Shown here one piece after another: positions 16,479 through 24,114 of a stretch of 36,569 bases of DNA (positions are counted from its first letter, which is position 1; every line of letters begins with the position of its first letter). Location of the stretch: assembly GCA_037969585.1 (NCBI GenBank), contig JBBKXR010000328.1, positions 1-36,569 of the forward strand, given 5' to 3'. This stretch comes from JBBKXR01 sp037969585. Lineage in GTDB: Bacteria; Verrucomicrobiota; Verrucomicrobiia; Verrucomicrobiales; DEV007. The notes beneath the pieces are model-generated. The model was not told the origin of the DNA. It did not search any database and saw nothing but the letters and a program-made list of their open reading frames with translations. The position numbers and the translations under genes were made by a program.

Positions 16479-16772
16479 TTCGTGTTCGGGGAGATCTAAA
16501 TTGACGTATCGAACCGTCCCGTAGGGACCGATCTGGGTAGGCGGGGGGATTTATCCCCCGTTATCCCGCACGGTTGGTTGATGCGTCACGCAGTGACCGC
16601 TCGGCAACGGCAAGTGCGGCGACCCTTTCCCTGTCAGAGCCTGTCACTACGTGACGCCGGATATTGCTGCGATTGGGGCCGTGGGTTAAAAACCCACCGC
16701 TATCGAGACTGATCGCTACGCGACAGTTTAGCCTTGGCTGAACACTAGTAGCCATTATTTAATACCCCTCCC
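16479..16772. repeat. Intergenic region packed with short palindromes
   Basis: The 294 bases between the metallopeptidase and sulfatase genes hold no credible gene. They contain GTCCC-GTA-GGGAC (16516-16528), a stem GGGGGAT-TT-ATCCCCC (16544-16559), GTCAC-GCA-GTGAC (16585-16597), GTCAC-TAC-GTGAC (16643-16655), GTGGGTT-AAA-AACCCAC (16681-16697) and TCGC-TAC-GCGA (16713-16723). Four share a 3-base loop and sit 58-70 bases apart. The set resembles a REP-like intergenic repeat rather than one operator. A 64-residue open frame on the minus strand here is probably a by-product of the repeat. Confidence 0.6.
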
Positions 16773-18272
16773 ATGAAAGCAACACTGTCCCGATTTTTCA
16801 CAGCTATCGCCGCGCTCGCGTTTATCGCTTCAGCGTCCGCCGCTGACGATGAGAAGCCGAATATCGTATTCATCCTCGCCGACGATCTAGGCTACGGAGA
16901 ACTCGGTTGCTACGGGCAGGAAAAAATCCTCACACCCAACGTTGATCGCCTCGCCGCTGAGGGCATGCGCTTTACGCAGCACTACACCGGTGCTCCGGTT
17001 TGCGCGCCCGCGCGTTGCGTTCTAATGACCGGCAAGAATTTGGCGCATGCCGAAATTCGCGGCAACAAGGATTCCGGCAACGGGCGAGTATTTCCCGGTC
17101 AGTGGCCGATCACTGACGAGGCATTAACGATCGCCGAAGTGCTCAAGAGCGAAGGCTATACGACCGGTGCGTTCGGTAAATGGGGGCTCGGCCCCTCGAA
17201 CAGTTCGGGATCGCCGATCAAACAGGGCTTCGATCGATACTACGGTTACAACTGCCAGCGCAACGCGCACAGCTACTACCCGCTGTTCCTCGATTCGGAT
17301 GAGAGCGAGGTCATGATCAATCAAGGGCTGATTTACGGTCATCAGCGCAAGCCGGATGGCGAGGTGAACGCTGATGACTATCGTTTGGAAAATTACGCGC
17401 CGGACCTGATTCTCGACGAGGCCGTGAAATTCATCGACGCCAACAAAGACAAACCGTTTTTCCTCTACCTGCCGTTCGTCGAACCGCACGTGTCGATCCA
17501 GTCGCCGCAGGAATGGATCGATCGCTACCCGGAAGAATGGGACAAGGAAAAAGGCGCTTACCGTGGCCAGAACGGATACGTTCCGCATCCTCGTCCGCGC
17601 GCGGCTTACGCGGCGATGATTTCTGATCTCGATGAACACGTCGGCACCGTGCTCGACCGATTGGAGCAGCATGGTTTGAGTGACAATACCCTGGTTATTT
17701 TCACCTCAGACAATGGCACGACGCATCCGGCAAAAGATCCGCAGTTCGGTGTCGGTGGCGTCGATGCCGAATTTTTCAATTCCACTGCCGGCCTCCGCGG
17801 ATGGAAGGGCAGCGTTTATGAAGGCGGGATTCGCGTGCCGTGCGTAGCGAAGTGGCCGGGCAAAATTAAGGCCGGCACTGAGACCGATACGCCGACGTAT
17901 TTTCCCGACTGGTTTCCGACCCTGGCCAAAATCGCTCAAGCCGATATTGCAAATGTCGATGGACTCGACGGCATCGATCTCGGTCCGCTGCTGAGCGGTG
18001 GTGAAGCGGGTGCACGCGACGAACTCATGATCTGGGACTTCGCCAATTACGGCGGTCTGGTGGCAATTCGCGATGGCAAATGGAAAGCCGTGCGTCGCGA
18101 TGTCGCCAAGAAAAAGCCGACGCCCTGGGAGCTCTACGACATCGAAGCCGACATTGCCGAGGCCAACGATCTCGCTGCCGTGCACCCGGAAGTCGTCGAG
18201 CGCATGGAAAAAGCCTTCATCGAGACCCGCATTGTCGAGCCCGACTTTCCTTCTGCAACCTACGACCAGTGA
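16773..18272 (+). CDS. Secreted S1 sulfatase (formylglycine type)
   Basis: A 499-residue arylsulfatase-like enzyme with a signal peptide ending ASAADD. PNIVFILADDLGYG (29-42) supplies the metal-binding Asp pair (D37, D38), and CAPAR (77-81) is the Cys-type C-x-P-x-R signature whose cysteine is converted to formylglycine. TSDNG (311-315; D313, N314) gives further calcium ligands, and GWKGSVYEGGIRVP is the typical late active-site segment. It removes sulfate esters outside the cytoplasm. The GH16 kappa-carrageenase-like gene starts 25 bases downstream, so the likely substrate is a sulfated red-algal galactan; this is inference from context. No sulfatase-maturing enzyme is seen in the window. 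Confidence 0.92.
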   Translation: MKATLSRFFTAIAALAFIASASAADDEKPNIVFILADDLGYGELGCYGQEKILTPNVDRLAAEGMRFTQHYTGAPVCAPARCVLMTGKNLAHAEIRGNKDSGNGRVFPGQWPITDEALTIAEVLKSEGYTTGAFGKWGLGPSNSSGSPIKQGFDRYYGYNCQRNAHSYYPLFLDSDESEVMINQGLIYGHQRKPDGEVNADDYRLENYAPDLILDEAVKFIDANKDKPFFLYLPFVEPHVSIQSPQEWIDRYPEEWDKEKGAYRGQNGYVPHPRPRAAYAAMISDLDEHVGTVLDRLEQHGLSDNTLVIFTSDNGTTHPAKDPQFGVGGVDAEFFNSTAGLRGWKGSVYEGGIRVPCVAKWPGKIKAGTETDTPTYFPDWFPTLAKIAQADIANVDGLDGIDLGPLLSGGEAGARDELMIWDFANYGGLVAIRDGKWKAVRRDVAKKKPTPWELYDIEADIAEANDLAAVHPEVVERMEKAFIETRIVEPDFPSATYDQ

Positions 18273-18297
18273 TCGATCCAACTCAAATCAAACCGCT

Positions 18298-19242
18298 ATG
18301 AGAAACAAAACTTTCCTTCACATCATCGCGATCCATGCAGCGGCGATTTCTGCTCTGTCGGCACAGACGGCTGAAAACTCCAGGCCGCTATCTGCGAAAG
18401 AGGGCGAAAAGTGGACGATTCGTTGGGATCGATCCGACGATTTCAATGGTCAACAGGTCGACTGGAAAAAATGGCAGCAGCGGCCGGAGAAGTTTTTCGC
18501 GTGGGCCTGGGATAATGACAATAATACCGCGGTGGTGGACGGCCAATTGACGATCGCGATCCGGCGCGGGCGAGAAGGTGATCCGGTCGCAAAAAACGCG
18601 GATGGTAAGAACCTTCGCGCCAATGATTTCGAATCTCTTTACACTTCGGGCATGCTGAAATCGTATGCTAAGGGCACCTACGGCTACTATGAGGCGAGGA
18701 TCAAAGCGGCACCTGTTTTCCCAGGAGTTTGTCCGGCGTTTTGGCTCTACAGCACCATCGACGATACCGCTGAAGCAGAGGGCGCAGTCCGTTACAGTGA
18801 AGTCGACATCGTCGAACTGACTCAGCGCGGCGATCTGGTCGAAGGCAATGTGCAGATCTCCGATCACAACCTCCATGCGATTCTTTCCAATGGAAAAAAG
18901 GGCATTCCCGGGCGTGCCTGGCAGCGACCCAACCAAGCTGGTTTTTCAGAAGCTCAAGCGATCGAGTACCACGCGCCGTTTGATCCGCGGGAAGAGTTTC
19001 ACACCTACGGTTGCCTCGTTGGCAAGGAAACGATCATCTGGTATGTCGATGGCAAAGAAGTCGGGCAAAAGAACAATGAGTTTTGGCACCGCCCGATGAA
19101 TGTCGCTTTATCGTTCGGGCTGCGTGCTCCGTTTTCGATTTTTAAAGACAACCGACTAGTGCCGAATCCCGATGCGGACGCCAGTGAGTTGCCGACGGAG
19201 ATGCTCGTCGACTATGTGAGAGTGTGGGATCTTCCGGAGTAA
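18298..19242 (+). CDS. Secreted GH16 glycoside hydrolase, kappa-carrageenase-like
   Basis: ATG 18298 opens a signal peptide ending LSAQTA; the open frame extends upstream only as an overlap with the sulfatase. The 314-residue protein has the GH16 catalytic signature E-x-D-x-x-E in SEVDIVELTQ (E168, D170, E173). Segments such as LYTSGMLKSYAKGTYGYYEA, FPGVCPAFWLYS, TIIWYVDGKEVGQK, FWHRPMNVALSFGLR and MLVDYVRVWD match, as I remember them, those of characterised kappa-carrageenases rather than agarases or laminarinases. These enzymes cut beta-1,4 bonds in kappa-carrageenan, or related furcellaran, by a retaining mechanism. There is no secretion-system or carbohydrate-binding domain. The sulfatase 25 bases upstream supports a role in sulfated galactan breakdown. 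Confidence 0.88.
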   Translation: MRNKTFLHIIAIHAAAISALSAQTAENSRPLSAKEGEKWTIRWDRSDDFNGQQVDWKKWQQRPEKFFAWAWDNDNNTAVVDGQLTIAIRRGREGDPVAKNADGKNLRANDFESLYTSGMLKSYAKGTYGYYEARIKAAPVFPGVCPAFWLYSTIDDTAEAEGAVRYSEVDIVELTQRGDLVEGNVQISDHNLHAILSNGKKGIPGRAWQRPNQAGFSEAQAIEYHAPFDPREEFHTYGCLVGKETIIWYVDGKEVGQKNNEFWHRPMNVALSFGLRAPFSIFKDNRLVPNPDADASELPTEMLVDYVRVWDLPE

Positions 19243-19361
19243 GAAGACTCTGCGTCTCGCGAAGGCGGCGGCTACCGTCAAATGGCGGGTCCGTGCACCG
19301 ACGCAGTAAGCCAAATTTGTGAATTGTCCTCGGCGTCACTTTGCGGTGTAGTAGACCCATC

Positions 19362-20852
19362 ATGGGCAAACACATTCTCGCACTCGACCAGGGAACCACC
19401 AGCTCGAGGGCTATGGTGGTGGATGAAACCGGCGCTATCGTCGCCGTCGATCAAAAGGAGTTCGAACAGATCTTTCCGCAACCTGGCTGGGTCGAACACA
19501 ACGCTGAAGAAATTTGGCGGACGCAGCTCGAAGTCGCTCGGGGCGCATTAGAGAAATCCGGCGTCGCCGCCGCCGACATTTCCGGCATTGGCATTACCAA
19601 TCAGCGTGAAACTACCGTCCTCTGGGATCGCGAGACCGGTAAGCCGGTCGGCAATGCGATCGTCTGGCAGGATCGGCGCACCTCGGAATTTTGCACCAAG
19701 CTGAAAAAATCCCACGGCGACGTGATTCAGCAGAAGACCGGTCTGATCGTCGATGCCTATTTCTCGGGATCAAAGCTGCGCTGGATGCTCGAACAGGACG
19801 CTGATCTGCGCGCGCGTGCGGAGGCGGGTGAACTCGCATTCGGGACCATCGACTCGTGGCTGGTGTGGAATCTCACCGGCGGCAAACGGCATATCACAGA
19901 CGTGACCAACGCCTGCCGAACGATGTTGTTTAACACTGAGACAATGGCCTGGGACGACGAACTGCTCGACTGGCTCGACGTGCCTCGTGCGGTTCTCCCC
20001 GAGACCCATGCCAGTAGTGAAATTTACGGCGAGACCGAGAGCGATCTATTCGGAGCGAGCATTCCGATCGCCGGTATCGCTGGTGATCAGCACGCCGCGC
20101 TGTTCGGTCAGGCCTGTCATTCGGCTGGTATGGCGAAGAATACCTACGGTACCGGTTGCTTCATGCTGATCAACACCGGCAGTGAACGGAAACTGTCGCA
20201 CAACAATCTGTTATCGACGTTGGCATGGCAGATCGGCGACGAAGTCGAATACGCCCTCGAGGGCAGCGTGTTCATCGCCGGCGCCGCGATCCAGTGGCTG
20301 CGAGACCAGCTTGGCATCATCAAGACGTCAGCCGAAGTCGAGGAACTGGCCGCCAGTGTCGAGGACAACGGTGGAGTCTATTTCGTGCCCGCATTCGCCG
20401 GTCTCGGCGCACCACATTGGGACCAGTATGCTCGTGGTACGATGGTTGGCTTAACTCGAGGTTCGAGTAAAGCTCACATTGCTCGAGCGACCTTGGAATC
20501 GCTCGCCTACCAGACCGCCGAAGTGCTGCGCGCCATGGAGGCGGACTCGGGCATCGTCATGACCGAGCTACGCGTTGATGGTGGCGCATCGATGAACTCA
20601 CTGCTGATGCAATTTCAATCGGATCTGCTCGGCGTCCCCGTCGTCCGACCGAAAAATGCCGAGACGACCGCGCTCGGTGCCGCCTATCTAGCAGGACTGG
20701 CGACCGGAGTCTGGGCCAGTCGCGAAGAAATCGCCGAGCAATGGAGCGTCGACGCCCGCTTTGAGCCGGCAATGGAGCGCGACAAAGCCGATGCCTATTT
20801 CGCCGAATGGCAGAGGGCCGTTGAGCATGCCAAGGGCTGGGTGGTGAATTAG
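19362..20852 (+). CDS. glpK: Glycerol kinase
   Basis: ATG 19362 gives 496 residues, the normal size for glycerol kinase. FGGY-kinase motifs are present from end to end: ALDQGTTSSRA near the N-terminus, the EQIFPQPGWVEHN segment, ISGIGITNQRETTVLWD, the GDQHAALFGQ segment, the FAGLGAPHWDQYARGTMVGL signature and ELRVDGGASMNSLLMQFQSD for adenine binding. It phosphorylates glycerol to sn-glycerol 3-phosphate in the cytoplasm. No glycerol facilitator or glycerol-3-phosphate dehydrogenase is beside it. It lies 119 bases after the GH16 gene, and its link to the carrageenan-type pair may only be shared position. No clear ribosome site is visible. Confidence 0.96.
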   Translation: MGKHILALDQGTTSSRAMVVDETGAIVAVDQKEFEQIFPQPGWVEHNAEEIWRTQLEVARGALEKSGVAAADISGIGITNQRETTVLWDRETGKPVGNAIVWQDRRTSEFCTKLKKSHGDVIQQKTGLIVDAYFSGSKLRWMLEQDADLRARAEAGELAFGTIDSWLVWNLTGGKRHITDVTNACRTMLFNTETMAWDDELLDWLDVPRAVLPETHASSEIYGETESDLFGASIPIAGIAGDQHAALFGQACHSAGMAKNTYGTGCFMLINTGSERKLSHNNLLSTLAWQIGDEVEYALEGSVFIAGAAIQWLRDQLGIIKTSAEVEELAASVEDNGGVYFVPAFAGLGAPHWDQYARGTMVGLTRGSSKAHIARATLESLAYQTAEVLRAMEADSGIVMTELRVDGGASMNSLLMQFQSDLLGVPVVRPKNAETTALGAAYLAGLATGVWASREEIAEQWSVDARFEPAMERDKADAYFAEWQRAVEHAKGWVVN

Positions 20853-20900
20853 CGACTACCGTTCGTTCTCCGCAGTTGCCAGCTTTTCTCATCAATAGAC

Positions 20901-21287
20901 ATGAATCGCTCCATTCTCATCGGCGCCGTCATCATCAGTGGCTCGATCCTGCTCAACGGCTACTTCGACCGAAAAGCCGAGGATCCTCGGCCTTCGAAAA
21001 GTGAAATCAGGGCATCGGTCACCGAAACGTTGGAGTGGGCGTTCCACACGCTCGAAGGGGAGAACGTTCTCATGGGAGAGACACGAGATGTCGAGAAGGT
21101 AACGGTTGGTGATATCCGGTATTCAGCCGGAGACGAAAGGCTGTTGGTCGACTTCGACGTGCAGTGCGCGGATGGATCCGAAATATCGGCCAGCGTTGCT
21201 TTGGAACGTGACGATTTTTGGGTCTACCGAGGCAAGTGGGAATTCGGCGGGAAAAGAGCGCATTTTGAGATCAAAAAGACGGTCTGA
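20901..21287 (+). CDS. Small membrane-anchored protein of unknown function, 128 aa
   Basis: The N-terminal 20 residues form one hydrophobic helix (ILIGAVIISGSILLNGYF) followed by a polar, charged domain. The soluble part has a helix (residues 38-55) and beta-strand-like alternation to the end (VTVGDIRY, LLVDFDVQCA, DDFWVYRGKWEFGGK). The size and shape resemble small single-pass proteins with a compact extracytoplasmic domain. No family is recognised. It follows glpK by 48 bases and faces the convergent exo/endonuclease-phosphatase gene across 43 bases. Confidence 0.65.
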   Translation: MNRSILIGAVIISGSILLNGYFDRKAEDPRPSKSEIRASVTETLEWAFHTLEGENVLMGETRDVEKVTVGDIRYSAGDERLLVDFDVQCADGSEISASVALERDDFWVYRGKWEFGGKRAHFEIKKTV

Positions 21288-21330
21288 AACAAGCGCTCGT
21301 TTTTTCTTCCTCCGAACTGCAGGCATCCGT

Positions 21331-22317
21331 TCACTTATCCTCCGGCACCAATCGCACCACCAGAGCGCGGTGATCGGATGCGAGATCCCAGTTGGGTGGG
21401 TGCAGGATGTAGCTGCGCTCGCGATCGATTTCGGGGGATAATCCGCGGGAAAAGAGCGCGAAGTCGATGCGCGCGTAGATATCGGCCCAGCCCCAGTGAT
21501 GGGTCCAACGGAAACCGAACGAGTCTTCGAGTTTGAGATCTTCGAGGTAGCTCTCGGTGCCGAAGCGGCCCTGCAGGGTGCGGATCGGCGGCTCGTTGCG
21601 AGTGTCGTTGAAATCGCCGTAGACGAGCAGGTTGGCGCCGGGCTCATCTTTGAGGATGGCGTCGATGTGATCACGGGCGAGCTGCGCTTCGTTGCGGCGC
21701 ATCAGGGCCTGGTCACCGTCTTTGACTTCGCGTTTCGATTTCAAATGCAGTCCGACGCAGCGCAGCCGATAGCCCGGAGTGGGGGCGACGACAACGTCGA
21801 GAATGCCGCGTTGCAGGGGCAGCACGGTATCATCGATGCGGTAGCTGAGGTCGTCACGCGAGTGACTGGCGACGATCGGAAAGCGCGACAGCAGCGCCAG
21901 ATTACGATTCTGCTGATTGGCGGCAGTGACCATTTCGGTGTGCGGCAGGTCGATACCGATCTTTTTCAGCCGACTCTGCAGGTCGGCAAGGAAGGTTTCG
22001 TCACCGAGTTCGCAGACACCGAGGATGTCGGGCTCGGCGAGGCTGATGGCGTGGATCAGCGCCGCGATCTGATCGTCGGGCTTGGGCGCGTCATCGACCG
22101 TTTCGCCATCGACGCGGCGATCCATCGCCAGATAATTCCACAGGTTGTAAGCGACAAAAGTAATCTCCCCTTCAGCAGCATCCTGACTGCTGGCGGTCGG
22201 CGCTACGCTGAGCAGCAGGAGAAAAAATAGCGAAACGGCTGCGATCGCCTGGGCTGGACACGAAAAAACCGATCGACGTGACGCCGATCGGTTTTTTGCA
22301 AAGTTAAACTGTCGCAT
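21331..22317 (-). CDS. Secreted endonuclease/exonuclease/phosphatase-fold protein
   Basis: ATG 22317 gives 328 residues; an in-frame TTG at 22338 lies inside a tetranucleotide repeat and is less likely. A basic n-region and long hydrophobic core (about residues 24-42) form the signal peptide. EEP motifs follow: FVAYNLWN, an acidic metal site in LGVCELGDE, LHLKSKR, VYGDFNDTR with the Asp-Asn pair, and SDHRALVV with the final Asp-His. Such proteins hydrolyse phosphodiesters in nucleic acids or lipids; no substrate is implied here. The codons for residues 7-18 overlap a perfect 13-bp hairpin with T-runs on both sides, so this start coincides with a terminator-like element. No ATG, GTG or TTG lies between the hairpin and the hydrophobic core. 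Confidence 0.85.
   Translation of the reverse strand: MRQFNFAKNRSASRRSVFSCPAQAIAAVSLFFLLLLSVAPTASSQDAAEGEITFVAYNLWNYLAMDRRVDGETVDDAPKPDDQIAALIHAISLAEPDILGVCELGDETFLADLQSRLKKIGIDLPHTEMVTAANQQNRNLALLSRFPIVASHSRDDLSYRIDDTVLPLQRGILDVVVAPTPGYRLRCVGLHLKSKREVKDGDQALMRRNEAQLARDHIDAILKDEPGANLLVYGDFNDTRNEPPIRTLQGRFGTESYLEDLKLEDSFGFRWTHHWGWADIYARIDFALFSRGLSPEIDRERSYILHPPNWDLASDHRALVVRLVPEDK
22263..22297. terminator. Perfect bidirectional terminator hairpin inside the EEP gene start
   Basis: AAAAAACCGATCG (22263-22275) and CGATCGGTTTTTT (22285-22297) are exactly complementary: 13 pairs around a 9-base loop that can add two more pairs. Both strands end in a six-T run, so it could stop transcription either way. 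It lies about 74 bases after the tatA stop and could end that message. On the same strand it begins about 20 bases inside the EEP coding sequence, so EEP expression must pass through it. Confidence 0.75.
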
Positions 22318-22332
22318 GACAGCGTGGCAGCC

Positions 22333-22372
22333 AATCAATCAATCGATCGATCGATCGATTGATCGATCAATC
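22333..22372. repeat. Ten-unit tetranucleotide repeat between tatA and the EEP gene
   Basis: Ten consecutive four-base units (AATC x3, GATC x3, GATT, GATC x2, AATC) fill 22333-22372 and run into the tatA stop codon. Five units are GATC, so the tract is also largely self-complementary. It ends 15 bases upstream of the EEP ATG, where slippage would alter leader spacing, or the frame of the TTG start at 22338. Confidence 0.75.
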
Positions 22373-22658
22373 AGGCAGGTTTGTCGCTGCTTCCGGAACC
22401 GGCGCTTTTGCTGTTGCCAGAGTCGCCGACTTTTTCGACTGGTATCTTGGCGTCAGTTTTGGAATCGGCGTCCCAGTCTTTTTCGCCTTCGGTTTCGCCG
22501 CGTTTGATTTCGTCTTCGAAGTCAGTTTTGGCTTTTTTGAATTCGCCCATGCCCTTGCCGATTCCTCGTGCAAGTTCGGGGATTTTCTTTGCTCCAAAAA
22601 GAAGGAGGATAATAAGGAAGATGACGATCATCTCCTGCATTCCGATAGGTCCAAGCAT
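22371..22658 (-). CDS. tatA: Twin-arginine translocase subunit TatA
   Basis: A 95-residue protein with the TatA/TatE pattern: a short N-terminus, one transmembrane helix (about 8-21, MIVIFLIILLLFG), the hinge FGAKKIPELARGIGKGMGEF and an amphipathic helix, then a highly charged, disordered C-terminal tail (KTDFEDEIKRGETEG onward). TatA oligomers form the pore for folded Tat substrates in the cytoplasmic membrane. No tatB or tatC is adjacent, which is common for a scattered tat locus. The stop codon lies in the tetranucleotide repeat. A 131-base gap separates it from the thioredoxin gene upstream. Confidence 0.93.
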   Translation of the reverse strand: MLGPIGMQEMIVIFLIILLLFGAKKIPELARGIGKGMGEFKKAKTDFEDEIKRGETEGEKDWDADSKTDAKIPVEKVGDSGNSKSAGSGSSDKPA

Positions 22659-22789
22659 GGCTAAATAATAGGGTTAATTGCAAGGCCAAGATAGGGCGGC
22701 GCTGAATGGCACGCAAAGGAAACTTTGCCCTTAACAACGCTGGCGCGATTGGGGGCGCGCAACTGCGGTTTGCCGATTATTGAGCCTGT

Positions 22790-23335
22790 TTACTGGGCCA
22801 GCGCGGTCAGGGTGGCGGAGATTTCCTGTGCTGACGCGGGGCCGACCGAGGTTTTCTGCACCTGACCATTTTTCAGATAGAGCAGGGTAGGCAGAATCTC
22901 GATGCCGTAACGATCAGAGAGTTGGGGCTGCTGATCGACGTCGATGCGCGCAATGACGATCTGGCTTTGTCCGGCGAAATTTTGTGCGACCTGATCAATG
23001 GTGGGAGCGAGTTGACGACAGGGGCCACACCAGTCGGCGGCGAAATCGAGCAGAACGACGGCTCCCGGGCGGTTGATGGTCGAATCGAAATTGGCGGAGG
23101 TGAGGTTAACCACGCTGCCACCGCGATGATTTGTTGGCGCCGAGGTATTTGCCGGGGGGCGAGTTGCCTGCGCGGCAGCCTGCGTTCGAGGAGGTGTCGA
23201 TTGTTGTAGAATCGGTCGCGCTTGAGCGGGAGCGTAGTTCGACGTCCTCTGACTGGTGCAGGAAATGGACGCCAGTAAGACGATAGCGAGGCCGGTCAGG
23301 GCGGTAAGCGTGGTATTTGGAAGCAAGGTATTCAT
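22790..23335 (-). CDS. Exported thioredoxin-domain protein
   Basis: ATG 23335 gives 181 residues; a longer frame to 23401 lacks a sensible N-terminus. A hydrophobic signal (residues 9-25) ends at SISC, so it may be a lipoprotein with a non-canonical lipobox. A Pro/Gln/Thr-rich linker (30-75) follows, then a thioredoxin fold with DFAADWCGPCRQLAP (active-site C103-G-P-C106), the VDQQPQLSDRYGI segment and a cis-proline in ILPTLLYLKNGQ. The CGPC motif is that of classic thioredoxins, but the location is outside the cytoplasm, so thiol-disulfide exchange in the periplasm or at the envelope is likely. It is divergent from the cytochrome-domain gene across 155 bases. Confidence 0.9.
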   Translation of the reverse strand: MNTLLPNTTLTALTGLAIVLLASISCTSQRTSNYAPAQARPILQQSTPPRTQAAAQATRPPANTSAPTNHRGGSVVNLTSANFDSTINRPGAVVLLDFAADWCGPCRQLAPTIDQVAQNFAGQSQIVIARIDVDQQPQLSDRYGIEILPTLLYLKNGQVQKTSVGPASAQEISATLTALAQ

Positions 23336-23490
23336 AATGGCGGGTGGGTAGTGGTGACCAGACAAGCTACAGATGGCTCGATTGCGGTATTTTTCTGCCA
23401 AACTCCATGAATATTAGAATTGGACTTGCCGTCCTAGAGGGTAACGTGCCATTTTATAGCTACCTCAGTTCAGAAAACACCTACCTATCC

Positions 23491-23964
23491 ATGACCATAC
23501 GCAAATCCATTTCCGTCCTCTCCATCGCGGGTGCCTTTGGCGCCGTAGCGCTAGCCGCTACCGACTCAAGTGCTCAGGATGCCGAGAAAGTTAATTTTGA
23601 AAAGCAAATCTGGCCGCTCATCGAGAACAGCTGTGTGAAGTGTCACAAGCCAGCTTATGAAGACGAGCGCGGACGCATGCGCAAGCCGAAGGCTGATTTT
23701 GTGATGAGCACAAAGGAAGGTCTGTTGGCAGGTGGCGAGCACGCCGCTGAAGAAGGCGGCAAGAAAACCATCGTCGCCGGCAAACCAGAAGTGAGCACGA
23801 TGTTGCAGAGCACGCTGTTGCCGCTCGATGATGACGCGCACATGCCTCCGGAAGAGAAGGCTGATCAGTGGACGAAAGAGCAGCAAAAGCTGGTCGAACA
23901 ATGGATCAAAGAAGGCGCTGATTTCGGTGAGTGGACCGAGACTGATGTCACCGACGTCAAATAG
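23491..23964 (+). CDS. Exported planctomycete-type c-type cytochrome domain protein
   Basis: ATG 23491 gives 157 residues with a signal peptide ending SSAQDA; the open frame further upstream is not convincing. The mature domain has the haem-binding motif CVKCH (48-52) and a late HMPPEEK methionine that is the likely distal ligand, the arrangement of the planctomycete cytochrome C (PSCyt1-type) domain. In this clade the domain is usually the N-terminal part of much larger proteins; here it stands alone. It should act as an exported electron-transfer or redox-sensing module. A strong terminator begins 49 bases after the stop. Confidence 0.88.
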   Translation: MTIRKSISVLSIAGAFGAVALAATDSSAQDAEKVNFEKQIWPLIENSCVKCHKPAYEDERGRMRKPKADFVMSTKEGLLAGGEHAAEEGGKKTIVAGKPEVSTMLQSTLLPLDDDAHMPPEEKADQWTKEQQKLVEQWIKEGADFGEWTETDVTDVK

Positions 23965-24012
23965 TCCGTTTTCATGATTCGCCCGTTGTTTTGGCGGGTG
24001 ACCAAATTTTAA

Positions 24013-24051
24013 CGCCCTCTGACCGTCTATCGGTCAGAGGGCGTTTTTTTT
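24013..24051 (+). terminator. Strong intrinsic terminator after the cytochrome-domain gene
   Basis: CGCCCTCTGACCG (24013-24025) and CGGTCAGAGGGCG (24031-24043) form a perfect 13-bp, GC-rich stem with loop TCTAT, followed by eight T residues (24044-24051). Confidence 0.93.
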
Positions 24052-24114
24052 GCAAATTTCGGAACAATGATTCCATTATTGCCGCCGCTGCGGAAGTGGC
24101 GTTAGGCTACGTGG

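Noticed and set aside
16510..16725. Possible CRISPR array in the palindrome ladder
   Set aside because: Arms differ between units, there is no conserved direct repeat of 24-40 bases, and no cas gene is present.
16561..16755. 64-codon minus-strand open frame
   Set aside because: It lies wholly inside the palindrome-rich repeat, and its codons follow the repeat arms; it is likely a repeat-derived false gene.
19362..20852. glpK as part of the carrageenan unit
   Set aside because: It is 119 bases from the GH16 gene, and glycerol is not a known product of carrageenan breakdown; kept only as a neighbour.
21288..21330. Terminator in the convergent gap (T-run at 21299-21306)
   Set aside because: The T-run is present but no stable stem precedes it on either strand.
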